DNA of 64,000 nucleotides from Massilia terrae (GTDB lineage: Bacteria > Pseudomonadota > Gammaproteobacteria > Burkholderiales > Burkholderiaceae_D). The stretch covers positions 186,001 through 250,000 of the forward strand of contig NZ_JANUGU010000001.1 in assembly GCF_024753145.1 (NCBI RefSeq), read 5' to 3'. Shown one piece after another: positions 7,312-15,781 of the stretch. Made by a program: the position numbers and the translations under genes. Under the pieces are notes generated by a model. The model ran no database searches. It was not told where the DNA came from and was given only the letters and a program-made list of their open reading frames with translations. Numbering within the stretch: the first letter of the stretch is position 1; every line of letters begins with the position of its first letter.

Positions 7312-9099
7312 ATGACCCAGCGCCGCCAGTTCCTGATCAACGCTCCCCTTGGCCTGTTGGCCGCCACCACCATCCGTCCCGATGCGCTGGCGCAGGACCA
7401 GCCGCCGCCTGGCGCGCCGCCCACCTTTGGCGCCACGCCCGCGGTGGGGCCTGACGTCGGCCCGGCCACTTTCGCCGAGGCCGAAAAGCTGATGCAGGTG
7501 CGGATGACGCCTGGGCAGCGCGACATGGCGGCCGCCAACTGGCGCATCTCGCTGGCGTCGACCATGGAGCGGCGCACCGGCCCGCGCAAGGTGGCGCTGG
7601 CGCCGGAACTCGCGCCGGCCACGGTCTGGCATCCGGCCACGGTCGGCCGCGCCGTCGCCGGGCATGGCCGCTTCGTGCGCAGCCGCGCCGACGGCGCGCC
7701 GCTGCCGGCCCGCGACGAGGACATCGCCTATGCGCCCGTGACCCAGCTGTCGCGCTGGATCGAGTCGCGCAAGCTGAGTTCCGAGCGGCTGACCCGTATC
7801 TACCTGGACCGCATCAAGCGCTACGACGGCAAGCTGCGCGCCGTGATCACGCTGGCCGAAGACCACGCGCTGGCGCAGGCGCGCCAGGCCGACCGCGAGA
7901 TCGCCGCCGGCAAATACCGCGGACCGCTGCATGGCATCCCGTATGGCGTGAAGGACCTGCTCGACACCGCCGGCATCCGCACCACCTGGGGCGCCGAGTT
8001 TTACCGCGATCGCGTGCCGGCCAAGGATTCGGCGGTGGTCGCGCAGCTGAATGCGGCGGGCGCGGTGCTGCTCGCGAAACTGAGCCTGGGCGCGCTGGCG
8101 CTGAACGATATCTGGTTCGGCGGCCAGACCGTGAATCCCTGGCTGCTGGAGGAGGGCGCGTCCGGCTCGAGCGCGGGGCCGGGCGCGGCCACGGCGGCGG
8201 GGCTGGTCGCGTTCTCGGTCGGCAGCGAGACCGGCGGCAGCATCGTCAGTCCCTCGATGCGCTGCGGCGTGGCCGGGCTGCGGCCGACCTATGGCCGGGT
8301 CGGGCGCAGCGGCGCCATGACGCTGTGCTGGTCGCTCGACAAGCTGGGCCCGATGACGCGCAGCGTGGAGGATGCGATGCTGGTGCTGCATGCGATCTCC
8401 GGGCCGGACGCGGGCGACGTGGCGCAAGTGCCGTCGCGGCTGGACTTCGATGCCGGCGCCGGCGTGCGCGGGCTGAAGGTCGGCTACTTCGCCGGCTGGA
8501 TGAACGAGGCGCCCGCCACCGATGTGGACCGCGCGGCGCTGGAGACGATCAGGAAGCTGGGCATGCAGGCGGTGCCGGTGGCGCTGCCGGACTGGCCCTA
8601 TCAGTCGCTGAACACGGTGCTGTTCGCGGAAGCGGCGGCTGCGTTCGAAGAAATCACGCTGGACGGCCGCGTGGACCAGCTGCGCGAGCAGGTGCCGGAC
8701 GCGTGGCCGAACCTGTTCCGCGAGTCGCGCTTCCTGTCGGCGGTGGACTTCGTGCAGGCCGACCGCCTGCGGCGCAAGGTGGCGCAGGAGATGGCGCGCA
8801 TCATGGGCGAGGTGGACCTGCTGCTGGTGCCTTCGCTGCGCGACGAGATGCTGACGATCTCGAACTTCACGGGGCACCCGTCTCTGACGGTGCGGACCGG
8901 TTTCGTGCAGGTGTCGCAGGCGCGCAGCGACTGGGCGCCGAACCCGAAGCAGCCGCTGCCGACCTTTGAGCCGCCGCGGCGCGTGCCGCATGGGGTCACG
9001 CTGATCGGGCGCCTGTTCGACGAGGGGACGATCGGGCGCGTGGGGCTGGCGCTGGAGAAGGCGGCGGGTGTCGCGAAGGAGCGCCCGCCCGGGTTCTGA
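7312..9099 (+). CDS. Exported amidase (amidase signature family)
   Basis: Amidase-signature enzymes hydrolyse amide bonds with a Ser-cisSer-Lys triad. Here the Lys is in GIPYGVKDLLDTAG (about residue 213), the middle Ser in GASGSSAGPGAAT (about 284), and the nucleophile region in GSETGGSIVSPS. The N-terminus, TQRRQFLINAPLGLLAATT, looks like a Tat signal, so the 595-residue enzyme probably acts in the periplasm. A roughly 140-residue N-terminal extension precedes the core. The ribosome site GAGGA is well placed. The natural substrate cannot be read from sequence; the overall similarity is to GatA-like amidases but without a gatBC context. Confidence 0.85.
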   Translation: MTQRRQFLINAPLGLLAATTIRPDALAQDQPPPGAPPTFGATPAVGPDVGPATFAEAEKLMQVRMTPGQRDMAAANWRISLASTMERRTGPRKVALAPELAPATVWHPATVGRAVAGHGRFVRSRADGAPLPARDEDIAYAPVTQLSRWIESRKLSSERLTRIYLDRIKRYDGKLRAVITLAEDHALAQARQADREIAAGKYRGPLHGIPYGVKDLLDTAGIRTTWGAEFYRDRVPAKDSAVVAQLNAAGAVLLAKLSLGALALNDIWFGGQTVNPWLLEEGASGSSAGPGAATAAGLVAFSVGSETGGSIVSPSMRCGVAGLRPTYGRVGRSGAMTLCWSLDKLGPMTRSVEDAMLVLHAISGPDAGDVAQVPSRLDFDAGAGVRGLKVGYFAGWMNEAPATDVDRAALETIRKLGMQAVPVALPDWPYQSLNTVLFAEAAAAFEEITLDGRVDQLREQVPDAWPNLFRESRFLSAVDFVQADRLRRKVAQEMARIMGEVDLLLVPSLRDEMLTISNFTGHPSLTVRTGFVQVSQARSDWAPNPKQPLPTFEPPRRVPHGVTLIGRLFDEGTIGRVGLALEKAAGVAKERPPGF

Positions 9100-9123
9100 A
9101 ACAAGCCCGTCGCCGGCGGGAGC

Positions 9124-10032
9124 TCATTCTTCCTCCAGCTCCGTGAACCGCATCGCAAGGTAGTCGATCAGCGCCCGCACGGAGGGAAGCAGTCCGCGCC
9201 GCGACGGGTACACGGCGTGCACGATGCCGCCCTTGGGCGCCCAATCGGGAACCAGCCGGGTCAGCAGCCCGTCGCGCAAGGCGTCGCTGACGATCATGGT
9301 GGGCAGGCAGACGACGCCGGCGCCCGCCACCGCCGCATTGAGAAGCACCGTCATATCGTCGGTCACCATGCGCGGCACGTGCCGGAATTCGACCTGCGCT
9401 CCTTTCGGGCCAGCCAGCTGCCACAGGTGTTGCGCCTGGGCCGGGCCGAGATCGAGCGTGGGCAGGCGTTCCAGCTCGGCCGGTGTCGTGATGGCGCCGT
9501 AAGAGGCGAGCAGCGCCGGGCTGGCGACCACGCACCACACGCGCTCGGTCAGCACGCGCATCGCCAGGTCGCTGTCCTGCAAAGGCGGCGGGCGCACCCG
9601 GATGGCGATGTCCACGCCCTCGCCAATGACGTCGACGCTGCGATTGCTTGCTTCCAGGTGCAAGATCACTTTCGGATGCTTGACCATGAAGTCCGCGACC
9701 ATCTGGCCGATACGCGCGTGCAGCAGCGCGACCGGGCAGGTCATCCTGACCAGGCCACTGGGCTCCGCGCGCATCTCGTCGATTGCCGATTGCGCAGCCT
9801 CCGCTTCGGCCAGCATCGCCGCACAGTGGGCGTAGTAGTTCTGGCCCAAGGGCGTCACCGAGAAGCGCCGCGTCGAACGCTGGATCAGGCGCACACCCAG
9901 TTGTGCTTCCAGCAGTGCCACCCGCCGGCTCAGCTTTGACTTTGGAACGGCAAGCGCCCTTCCGGCAGGGGCGAAGCCCTGGTGTTCAACCACTTTCGCG
10001 AAATAGTAGAGGTCGTTGAGGTCGACGGGCAT
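9124..10032 (-). CDS. LysR-family transcriptional regulator
   Basis: The protein of 302 residues starts with the LysR winged helix (LNDLYYFAKVVEHQGFAPAG, then LAVPKSKLSRRVALLEAQLG) and continues as a two-lobed effector domain. The gene is divergent from a YcaC-like hydrolase, with 129 bases between them. That space contains a perfect inverted repeat, CGTTCTA-CCGA-TAGAACG. This is the classic layout for a LysR protein controlling its divergent neighbour and itself. GAAGGAGC precedes the ATG. The effector is unknown. Confidence 0.9.
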   Translation of the reverse strand: MPVDLNDLYYFAKVVEHQGFAPAGRALAVPKSKLSRRVALLEAQLGVRLIQRSTRRFSVTPLGQNYYAHCAAMLAEAEAAQSAIDEMRAEPSGLVRMTCPVALLHARIGQMVADFMVKHPKVILHLEASNRSVDVIGEGVDIAIRVRPPPLQDSDLAMRVLTERVWCVVASPALLASYGAITTPAELERLPTLDLGPAQAQHLWQLAGPKGAQVEFRHVPRMVTDDMTVLLNAAVAGAGVVCLPTMIVSDALRDGLLTRLVPDWAPKGGIVHAVYPSRRGLLPSVRALIDYLAMRFTELEEE

Positions 10033-10043
10033 TCGGGCTCCTT

Positions 10044-10061
10044 CGTTCTACCGATAGAACG
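10044..10061. promoter_or_regulatory. Candidate LysR operator between divergent genes
   Basis: CGTTCTACCGATAGAACG is a perfect 7+4+7 inverted repeat located 12 bases upstream of the regulator start and 100 bases before the divergent hydrolase gene. Position and symmetry support a binding site for the LysR protein. Confidence 0.55.
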
Positions 10062-10161
10062 CTGAAGGCATATTTTGCCGTCTACCGGGCCACAGCGCCA
10101 TCTCCTAATCTGGTGGACACCGGCGCATCGGCGACGGCTAAATTCCTGAAGGAGATAGATT

Positions 10162-10842
10162 ATGAGCACCCCAGCCAACTTCAACGGCAAGCGACCGATT
10201 ATCGACCCGAACGACAGCGCCATGCTGCTGATCGACCACCAGAGCGGTTTGTTCCAGACGGTCGGCGACATGCCCATGCCGGAACTGCGCTTGCGCGTGG
10301 CGGCCTTGGCCAAAATGGCGACGCTGGCCAATTTGCCGGTGATTACCACAGCCTCCGTGCCGCAGGGGCCGAACGGTCCCCTGATTCCCGAAATCCACGA
10401 AAACGCGCCGCATGCAAAGTACGTCGCGCGCAAAGGCGAAATCAATGCCTGGGACAACCCCGATTTCGTCGCCGCGGTCAAGGAAACCGGCCGCAAGACC
10501 CTGATCATCGCGGGCACCATCACCAGCGTGTGCATGGCGTTCCCGTCCATCGCCGCGGTTGCCGACGGCTACAGAGTGTTTGCCGTGGTCGACGCGTCCG
10601 GGACCTATTCGAAGATGGCCCAGGAAACGACCCTGGCGCGCATCGTGCAGGCAGGCGTTGTCCCGATGGATACCGCCGCGGTCGCGTCCGAACTGCAGCA
10701 GACCTGGAACCGCGCGGATGCGCAGCAGTGGGCCGATGTCTACACCAGGATTTTCCCCGCATACCAATTATTGATGGAAAGCTATGCGAAGGCGCGGGAA
10801 GTCCAGCAGAACAATGAAATGCTGGACTCGCAACGCAGCTGA
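10162..10842 (+). CDS. Isochorismatase-like hydrolase (YcaC type)
   Basis: The 226-residue protein has the cysteine-hydrolase fold of the isochorismatase superfamily, with the triad Asp25 (MLLIDHQSG), Lys91 ([10 protein letters not shown]) and Cys124 ([11 protein letters not shown]). The strand [12 protein letters not shown] and the spacing are those of the YcaC branch, whose substrate is not established, rather than true isochorismatases of siderophore synthesis. A strong ribosome site, AAGGAG, precedes the ATG. It is divergent from a LysR regulator and followed by an outer membrane porin gene, which suggests a small inducible catabolic or detoxification unit. Confidence 0.85.
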   Translation: MSTPANFNGKRPIIDPNDSAMLLIDHQSGLFQTVGDMPMPELRLRVAALAKMATLANLPVITTASVPQGPNGPLIPEIHENAPHAKYVARKGEINAWDNPDFVAAVKETGRKTLIIAGTITSVCMAFPSIAAVADGYRVFAVVDASGTYSKMAQETTLARIVQAGVVPMDTAAVASELQQTWNRADAQQWADVYTRIFPAYQLLMESYAKAREVQQNNEMLDSQRS

Positions 10843-10953
10843 TTCGCCTCAAAAGCATTCGCTGCGCGGCCGTAACGCCCGATGATTTAGCCTACATTGG
10901 GCGTGCGCCGCTGGCGGTTCGCGCTACCGAATAATCCTGTCGTGGCTCGTGCT

Positions 10954-12393
10954 ATGTCCATTACCGCAGAAAAAAATGGCACCGCGGCCGCGCTGGCCGG
11001 GATACTGTTGTGCGTCCTCGCAGCCGGCCCACCTGAGGCGACGGGAAGCGAAGTCGCGACAAGTACCGGAACCGCGCCGGCCCCCGCCTACAAACTGTTC
11101 CGTTACGATGAGGACTATCGCTACCTGAAGGACACCGCAAGCCGCGCGGATTCCTGGGATCCGATCAAGTACATCCCCATCGACGGCACGGAGAGTTTCG
11201 TCAGCCTTGGCGGAGAGGTCCGCGAACGTTTTGAAGACTATACAGCTGCGGATTTCGGCGTTCCGGGCCGGAGCGCCGACAGCTATTTGCTGCATCGCGT
11301 GCTCGTGCATGCAGACCTGCACCTGGACGAACATGCGCGGGCGTTTGTTCAGCTCGCAAGCCATCGGGCGTTCGGCAAGAACTCCGCTGCGCCGCCGTAC
11401 AGCGATCGACTGGATGTGCAGCAGGCATTCTTCGACTGGCAATTTGACGGCGCCGGGGACAGCAAGGTCCCCTTCGTGCGGATCGGGCGGCAGGAAATGG
11501 CATTCGGCGCGCAGCGGCTGGTCGCGGTGCGGGACGCGCCCAACGTCCGCCGCGCGTTCGACGGCATTCGCTTCAGCGGGGCGGTCGATCAAACCCGTTA
11601 CGATGTCTTCGCGACGCGCCCCGTTCTCTTGCAGGAGGGGAATTTCGACGACAAATCGAATAGCGCGCAAGAATTTTGGGGCGTCTACACGACCAGCCCC
11701 ATCAGTCTCATACCCGATTCCGCGGTGGATATCTATTACCTTGGTTTCGACAACCGCCGCGCCGTGTACGCCATCGGAACAGGCAGTGAAAAACGACACT
11801 CGATCGGCGCACGCGTCTTCGGCCACGCCGGGAAATGGGATTGGGACTGGGAGGCGCTGGGCCAGGTTGGCACCTTCGCGCAGAAAGACATCCGGGCCTG
11901 GGGTTTTGCCTTGGATACCGGCTACACATTCCCGCACGCCCCCTGGACGACGCGGGGCGGTTTCAAAATTACCGTCGGCAGCGGAAACAGTGATCCGAAC
12001 GGCGCCACGTTGCGCAGCTACGGCCCGCTATTTCCGAAGATTGCTTATTTCAACCAGGCTGGCCTGATCGGCGCCTCGAACGTGATCGACCTGCAGCCAT
12101 CGCTGGTATTCAAGCCGGCCCCGGCCTTGACTGTCACGGCCGCGTGCGACTTCATCTGGCGGCAGACAATACGTGACGCGGTCTTCACATCCCCAGGGCC
12201 TCCCATACCCGGCACCGCAGGCCGCCATGGCCGGCACAGTGGTAACGAACCGTCGCTCGACGTCACCTGGCGCGCCAATCGCCACGTGTTGATCAATGGG
12301 GGTTTCGTGCACGTGACTGTCGCGCGGGTGCTGGCGGACCTCGGCGGACACGACACCGACTTCCTCTATCTTTCAGCCGCGTACAGTTATTAA
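10954..12393 (+). CDS. Alginate-export-type outer membrane porin
   Basis: The protein has 479 residues from the ATG chosen here, with a hydrophobic leader (NGTAAALAGILLCVLAAG). It then follows the alginate_exp pattern: YKLFRYDEDYRYLKD near residue 60, SLGGEVRERFEDY, RIGRQEMAFGAQRLVAVRDAPN and YLSAAYSY at the C-terminus, typical of an outer-membrane beta barrel. The family includes AlgE and many porins for unrelated small molecules. No alginate genes occur nearby. The start is uncertain because no clear Shine-Dalgarno is present; an in-frame start lies 19 codons upstream. It lies 111 bases after the YcaC-like gene. Confidence 0.78.
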   Translation: MSITAEKNGTAAALAGILLCVLAAGPPEATGSEVATSTGTAPAPAYKLFRYDEDYRYLKDTASRADSWDPIKYIPIDGTESFVSLGGEVRERFEDYTAADFGVPGRSADSYLLHRVLVHADLHLDEHARAFVQLASHRAFGKNSAAPPYSDRLDVQQAFFDWQFDGAGDSKVPFVRIGRQEMAFGAQRLVAVRDAPNVRRAFDGIRFSGAVDQTRYDVFATRPVLLQEGNFDDKSNSAQEFWGVYTTSPISLIPDSAVDIYYLGFDNRRAVYAIGTGSEKRHSIGARVFGHAGKWDWDWEALGQVGTFAQKDIRAWGFALDTGYTFPHAPWTTRGGFKITVGSGNSDPNGATLRSYGPLFPKIAYFNQAGLIGASNVIDLQPSLVFKPAPALTVTAACDFIWRQTIRDAVFTSPGPPIPGTAGRHGRHSGNEPSLDVTWRANRHVLINGGFVHVTVARVLADLGGHDTDFLYLSAAYSY

Positions 12394-12417
12394 CGGGCGA
12401 CGGCGACAAGCGCTCGA

Positions 12418-13065
12418 TCAGGCTTCCAGCCCTCCGCTGCGCTCGAGGCGCTTGTAATACAGCAGCGAATACACCGCCGGCACCAGCGGCCCGGCCATCA
12501 GCAGCACTACCGCCACCAGCCTCAGGTTGGCCAGCGCCGCCACGATCGCCAGCGCACTGCAGCCCACCATCAGTTTGGCCGCCAGCCGGTGCGTCGCGTA
12601 CCAGACCCGGTCATTGGCCAGCGTCCAAGGCGTGCGTACGCCGATCCAGAAATTGCGCCGCACCTTGCCCATCACATTGCCCAGCAGCGCCAGGAACAGG
12701 GCCGTCGTCGCCAGCAGCCAGCGTCCGGTGTCGAAGTCGTGATCGAGCGTGCCTGCCATGATCAAGCCGTGCAGGCAGCCCAGCAGGCCCTCGATCAGCA
12801 GCGCGCAGTACCAATAGGTGTCGCTGAACGCGTCCACCGAAAAGCGCTGCGGCGATACCTTGGGCAGCACCGCCAGCAGGGCCAGCATGAAGGCCATCAT
12901 CCCCGGCATCATGAAGATGCTTCCGCGGCCGCCGTAGCGATCGATTTCGCCATGGGCGTTCCAGTGCAGCGGCACCTGTTCCGGCAGCTGGCCGTACAGG
13001 GCCAGGGTGGCGCCGAAGGAGGCCACGATCAGCAGCAGGGACAGGATCAGGTATCGGTTCTTCAT
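12418..13065 (-). CDS. sdpI: SdpI-family membrane protein (DUF1648 + SdpI)
   Basis: The 215-residue protein has six predicted membrane segments. The N-terminal LPEQVPLHWNAHGEIDRYGG is the DUF1648 signature, and the C-terminal half with RRNFWIGVRTPWTLANDRVW is the SdpI signature. In Bacillus subtilis SdpI confers immunity to the SdpC toxin and works with the repressor SdpR. Here the gene follows, with a 4-base overlap, an ArsR-type gene that resembles SdpR, so the pair has the same layout as sdpRI. No SdpC-like toxin gene is in the window. The role is probably envelope stress or defence against foreign peptides. Confidence 0.82.
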   Translation of the reverse strand: MKNRYLILSLLLIVASFGATLALYGQLPEQVPLHWNAHGEIDRYGGRGSIFMMPGMMAFMLALLAVLPKVSPQRFSVDAFSDTYWYCALLIEGLLGCLHGLIMAGTLDHDFDTGRWLLATTALFLALLGNVMGKVRRNFWIGVRTPWTLANDRVWYATHRLAAKLMVGCSALAIVAALANLRLVAVVLLMAGPLVPAVYSLLYYKRLERSGGLEA

Positions 13066-13346
13066 TGTTGTTCTCCTTTGGCGCCGCGCGCCAGGTCCAT
13101 GGTCCAGCTCAGGATGTCTTCCAGCACGGTCGTGTTGAGCGCGTACCAGATGGTCTGGCCCTCGCGCCGGCTGGTGACCAGCCCGGCGTCCCTGAGCACC
13201 GCAAAATGATGCGATAGGGTAGGCTTGCTCATGTCGAAGCGCGCGGCCAGCTCGCCCGCCGTCATTTCTTCCTTGCGCAGCAGGTGCAGGATCGCGCGCC
13301 GGGTCGGGTCGGCGAGCGCCTTGAAGGCGGAATTGCTGTCGTCCAC
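13062..13346 (-). CDS. sdpR: ArsR-family repressor, SdpR-like
   Basis: A 94-residue winged-helix protein. ALADPTRRAILHLLRKEEMT opens the ArsR fold and FDMSKPTLSHHFAVLRDAGL is the recognition helix region. The metal-binding cysteine box (CxC) of true ArsR is missing, as in SdpR, which is sequestered by its membrane partner rather than by metal. The gene is first in a two-gene operon and overlaps sdpI by four bases (ATGA). A 10-base perfect palindrome upstream is a candidate operator. Confidence 0.85.
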   Translation of the reverse strand: MDDSNSAFKALADPTRRAILHLLRKEEMTAGELAARFDMSKPTLSHHFAVLRDAGLVTSRREGQTIWYALNTTVLEDILSWTMDLARGAKGEQQ

Positions 13347-13362
13347 GTTAGTTCAGTCTGCG

Positions 13363-13372
13363 TCTAATTAGA
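13363..13372. promoter_or_regulatory. Candidate operator of the SdpR-like repressor
   Basis: TCTAATTAGA is a perfect palindrome 17 bases upstream of the repressor start codon. It is AT-rich against a GC-rich background, which suits an ArsR-family site. Autorepression is inferred from the sdpRI precedent. Confidence 0.45.
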
Positions 13373-13452
13373 TGATATTCGAAATACTAGGCCGGGCGCG
13401 CGGTAGTGTCAAGCGCCGCCGCCCCCGTTTTTCTGTCCGAAAGGAGATCGCC

Positions 13453-13920
13453 ATGACGAGCAGTAGCGAAAAAACCGTCCCGGCAGGGATGCATACGATC
13501 ACCCCGCATCTGGTGTGCGCCGGCGCCAGCGAGGCCATCGAGTTCTACAAAAATGCCTTCGGGGCCGAGGAAGTGATGCGGATACCCGGCCCGGACGGCA
13601 AGCTGGGCCACGCCATGCTGCGCATCGGCGACTCGGCGCTGATGCTGGCCGACGAGTTTCCGCAGTGGCATTCCTATGGCCCGCTGAAATTGAACGGTTC
13701 GCCGGTGACCCTGCATCTGGCGGTGGCCGACGTCGACCAGGCTTTCGCACGCGCTGTTGCCGCCGGCGCCACGGTGCGCATGCCGCTGGCCGACATGTTC
13801 TGGGGCGACCGCTACGGCATCGTCGAGGATCCGTTCGGGCACCGTTGGTCGATGGCGACCCATGTGCGCGACGTGTCGCCGGAGGAGATGGCCGCCGAGA
13901 TGGCCAAGGCCATCTCCTGA
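13453..13920 (+). CDS. VOC-family (glyoxalase/PhnB-like) protein
   Basis: The 155-residue protein has the two beta-alpha-beta-beta-beta modules of the vicinal-oxygen-chelate fold. ITPHLVCAGASEAIEFYKNA begins the first and VTLHLAVADVDQAFARAVAA the second. RYGIVEDPFGHRWSMATH near the C-terminus is the PhnB/YdcJ-type signature. Such proteins are often of unknown substrate. AAGGAG precedes the ATG; a start 27 codons upstream has no ribosome site. It diverges from the sdpRI pair. Confidence 0.83.
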   Translation: MTSSSEKTVPAGMHTITPHLVCAGASEAIEFYKNAFGAEEVMRIPGPDGKLGHAMLRIGDSALMLADEFPQWHSYGPLKLNGSPVTLHLAVADVDQAFARAVAAGATVRMPLADMFWGDRYGIVEDPFGHRWSMATHVRDVSPEEMAAEMAKAIS

Positions 13921-13977
13921 GCGCCGCCCACGGTCCGCGTATCATGGCGGCTTCGCTCTTGTACAGGAAGGACAGAC

Positions 13978-14817
13978 GTGGACCATGACGATATCCTGCG
14001 CATCGCCGCCTTTGCCGACGGCGGCGTGGGCGGCAATCCGGCCGGCGTGTGGCTGGGCGAGGCGCTGCCGCCGGCGGCGCTGATGCAGCGGCTGGCGGCC
14101 GAGGTCGGGTTCTCCGAGACCGTGTTCGCCGCGCCACAGGGGGAGGGCTGGCGCGCGCGCTATTTTTCGCCGGAGGCCGAGGTGCCGTTCTGCGGCCACG
14201 CGACCATCGCGCTGGGTGCGGCGCTGGCCCGGCGCTTCGGCGACGGCATCTATCCGCTCACCCTCAACCAGGCCAGCATCACGGTCGAAGGGCGGCGCGA
14301 GGGCGAGGGCGTGCAGGCCGCGCTGCAGTCGCCGCCGACCCGCAGCGCGCCCGCGCCGGAAGCGCTGGTGGACGCCGCGCTGTCGCTGTTCGGCTACACC
14401 CGCGCCGGCCTCGACCCGCGCATCCCGCCCGCGCTGGCGCACGCCGGCGCCGACCACATGGTGCTGGCGCTGGCCAGCCGCGAACTGCTCGCCGCCATGC
14501 GCTACGAGCTCGACGCCGGCCGCCGCCTGATGCATGCGCACGGCGTGGTGACGGTGGTGCTGGCGTGGGCCGAATCGCCGCATCGCTTCCACACCCGCAA
14601 TCCCTTTGCCGCCGGCGGCGTCTACGAAGACCCGGCCACCGGCGCCGGGACCGCCGCGCTGGCAGGCTACCTGCGCGACCTCGGCTGGCCCCATGGCGGC
14701 CGCATCGAAGTGGTGCAGGGCGAGGACATGGGCATGCGCTCGCGCCTGTTCGCCGGGATTCCAGCCGCGCCGGGAAGCTCGATCCGGGTGTCCGGCGCCG
14801 CCCGCTTCATGGCCTGA
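13978..14817 (+). CDS. PhzF-family isomerase
   Basis: The 279-residue protein shows the PhzF signature: FADGGVGGNPAGVWLGE at the N-terminus, a GFSETVFAAP segment with the conserved Glu, PFCGHATIALGAAL, and in the second half EDPATGAGTAALAGYL. Members are isomerases with a diaminopimelate-epimerase-like fold. Only some make phenazines, and no phenazine genes are here. The GTG start is preceded by AGGAAGGA. It could form an operon with the VOC gene 57 bases upstream. Confidence 0.85.
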   Translation: MDHDDILRIAAFADGGVGGNPAGVWLGEALPPAALMQRLAAEVGFSETVFAAPQGEGWRARYFSPEAEVPFCGHATIALGAALARRFGDGIYPLTLNQASITVEGRREGEGVQAALQSPPTRSAPAPEALVDAALSLFGYTRAGLDPRIPPALAHAGADHMVLALASRELLAAMRYELDAGRRLMHAHGVVTVVLAWAESPHRFHTRNPFAAGGVYEDPATGAGTAALAGYLRDLGWPHGGRIEVVQGEDMGMRSRLFAGIPAAPGSSIRVSGAARFMA

Positions 14818-14858
14818 AAGTATGCAAATAGGGGGGGAAAGGCTGCCTGCTCCTTAGA

Positions 14859-14886
14859 TTGACGGAATTTTAAAGCTCGATAATGA
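14859..14886 (+). promoter_or_regulatory. Possible sigma-70 promoter of the FeeM-like gene
   Basis: TTGACG (14859-14864) is followed after 16 bases by TAATGA (14881-14886), with an overlapping alternative GATAAT at 14879-14884. It lies 41 bases upstream of the chosen start codon of the acyltransferase gene. A G7 run is present at 14831-14837. Confidence 0.35.
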
Positions 14887-14926
14887 ATCGCCAAGTGTGT
14901 TTATTTTCGAACAGGAGTACCGTCTC

Positions 14927-15676
14927 ATGCCGCCGCTTCCTTTCCGTTCCGCCGCCGCCCCAGCTTCCGACAATGCCTTGCCGACCGAGCGCCTGCCATT
15001 TACCGTCCGCCGCGCCGGCGATGGCGAAGCGCTGCGCAAGGCGGTGCAGATCCGCCACGCCGCCTACGCCCGCCACGTGCCCGAATTCGCGCGCAGCCTG
15101 GCGCTGCCCGAGGAGTCCGATTTCGACGACGACAGCGTGGTGCTGCTGGCCGAATCGCGGCTGGACGGCGAGCCGCTCGGCTCGGTGCGGATCCAGACCA
15201 ATGCCCACCGCCCGCTCAACCTGGAAGACTCGATCGTGCTGCCGTCGTGGCTGCGCGGCCGGCGCCTGGCCGAAGTCACCCGCCTGGGCGTCGGCGAGGG
15301 CCGTGTCGGGCATCTGGTCAAGGTGGCGCTGATGAAGGCCATGTTCGAATACTGGCTGGAGCAGGACATCGACTGGGCGCTGGCCACCGGCCGGGTGCCG
15401 GTCGACCGCCAGTACGAGCAGTTGCTGTTCACCGACGTGTTCGAGGACAAGAGCATGGTGCCGCTGCGCCACGTGGGTGGCATTCCGCACCGGGTGATGG
15501 CCTTCGAAGTGGCCACCGCCGAGGAGCGCTGGACCGCCGCCGGCCACCCGCTGCTGAACTTCGTGCGCCGCACCCGCCACCCCGACATCGACATCAGCCG
15601 CCGCACCCCGGCCGCCCGTCCGCAGCCGGTGCGCGCCCCGGTGCAGCGCAGCATGCGCGGACTGGCTGTGGTCTAG
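14927..15676 (+). CDS. FeeM-like N-acyl amino acid synthase (GNAT fold)
   Basis: The 249-residue protein matches the FeeM/autoinducer-synthase-like acyltransferases. VQIRHAAYARHVPEFARSL is followed by VVLLAESRLDGEPLGSVRIQ, then LAEVTRLGVGEGR, DRQYEQLLFTDVFED and IPHRVMAFEVATAEE. FeeM joins long acyl chains from acyl-ACP to an amino acid such as tyrosine, giving surface-active or signalling N-acyl amino acids. I start at the ATG with AGGAG nine bases upstream; ten extra codons are possible. No exosortase or fee cluster genes adjoin; the downstream gene is a c-di-GMP enzyme. Family call is good, product unknown. Confidence 0.72.
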   Translation: MPPLPFRSAAAPASDNALPTERLPFTVRRAGDGEALRKAVQIRHAAYARHVPEFARSLALPEESDFDDDSVVLLAESRLDGEPLGSVRIQTNAHRPLNLEDSIVLPSWLRGRRLAEVTRLGVGEGRVGHLVKVALMKAMFEYWLEQDIDWALATGRVPVDRQYEQLLFTDVFEDKSMVPLRHVGGIPHRVMAFEVATAEERWTAAGHPLLNFVRRTRHPDIDISRRTPAARPQPVRAPVQRSMRGLAVV

Positions 15677-15781
15677 ATGATCTGTCTACAAAATATTGCA
15701 TGACGGCATCATAACTAAGCTGTATGCTTGTGGAATCATTTACCGGCCGACCGGCCGGGATGACCCAAGTGATACAGTGTT

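Noticed and set aside
7297..8991. Long minus-strand open frame opposite the amidase
   Set aside because: Mirror of the codon bias of the amidase gene, with Arg/His/Gln-rich sequence and no motif.
10000..12400. Recently transferred island around the LysR/porin genes
   Set aside because: Slightly lower apparent GC and different codon style were noticed, but no mobility genes, repeats or tRNA flank it, and composition was not measured.
15736..15762. CCGGCCGACCGGCCGGG as a terminator
   Set aside because: Short overlapping palindromes with no T-run. Location upstream of the GGDEF/EAL gene fits neither terminator nor a known operator.
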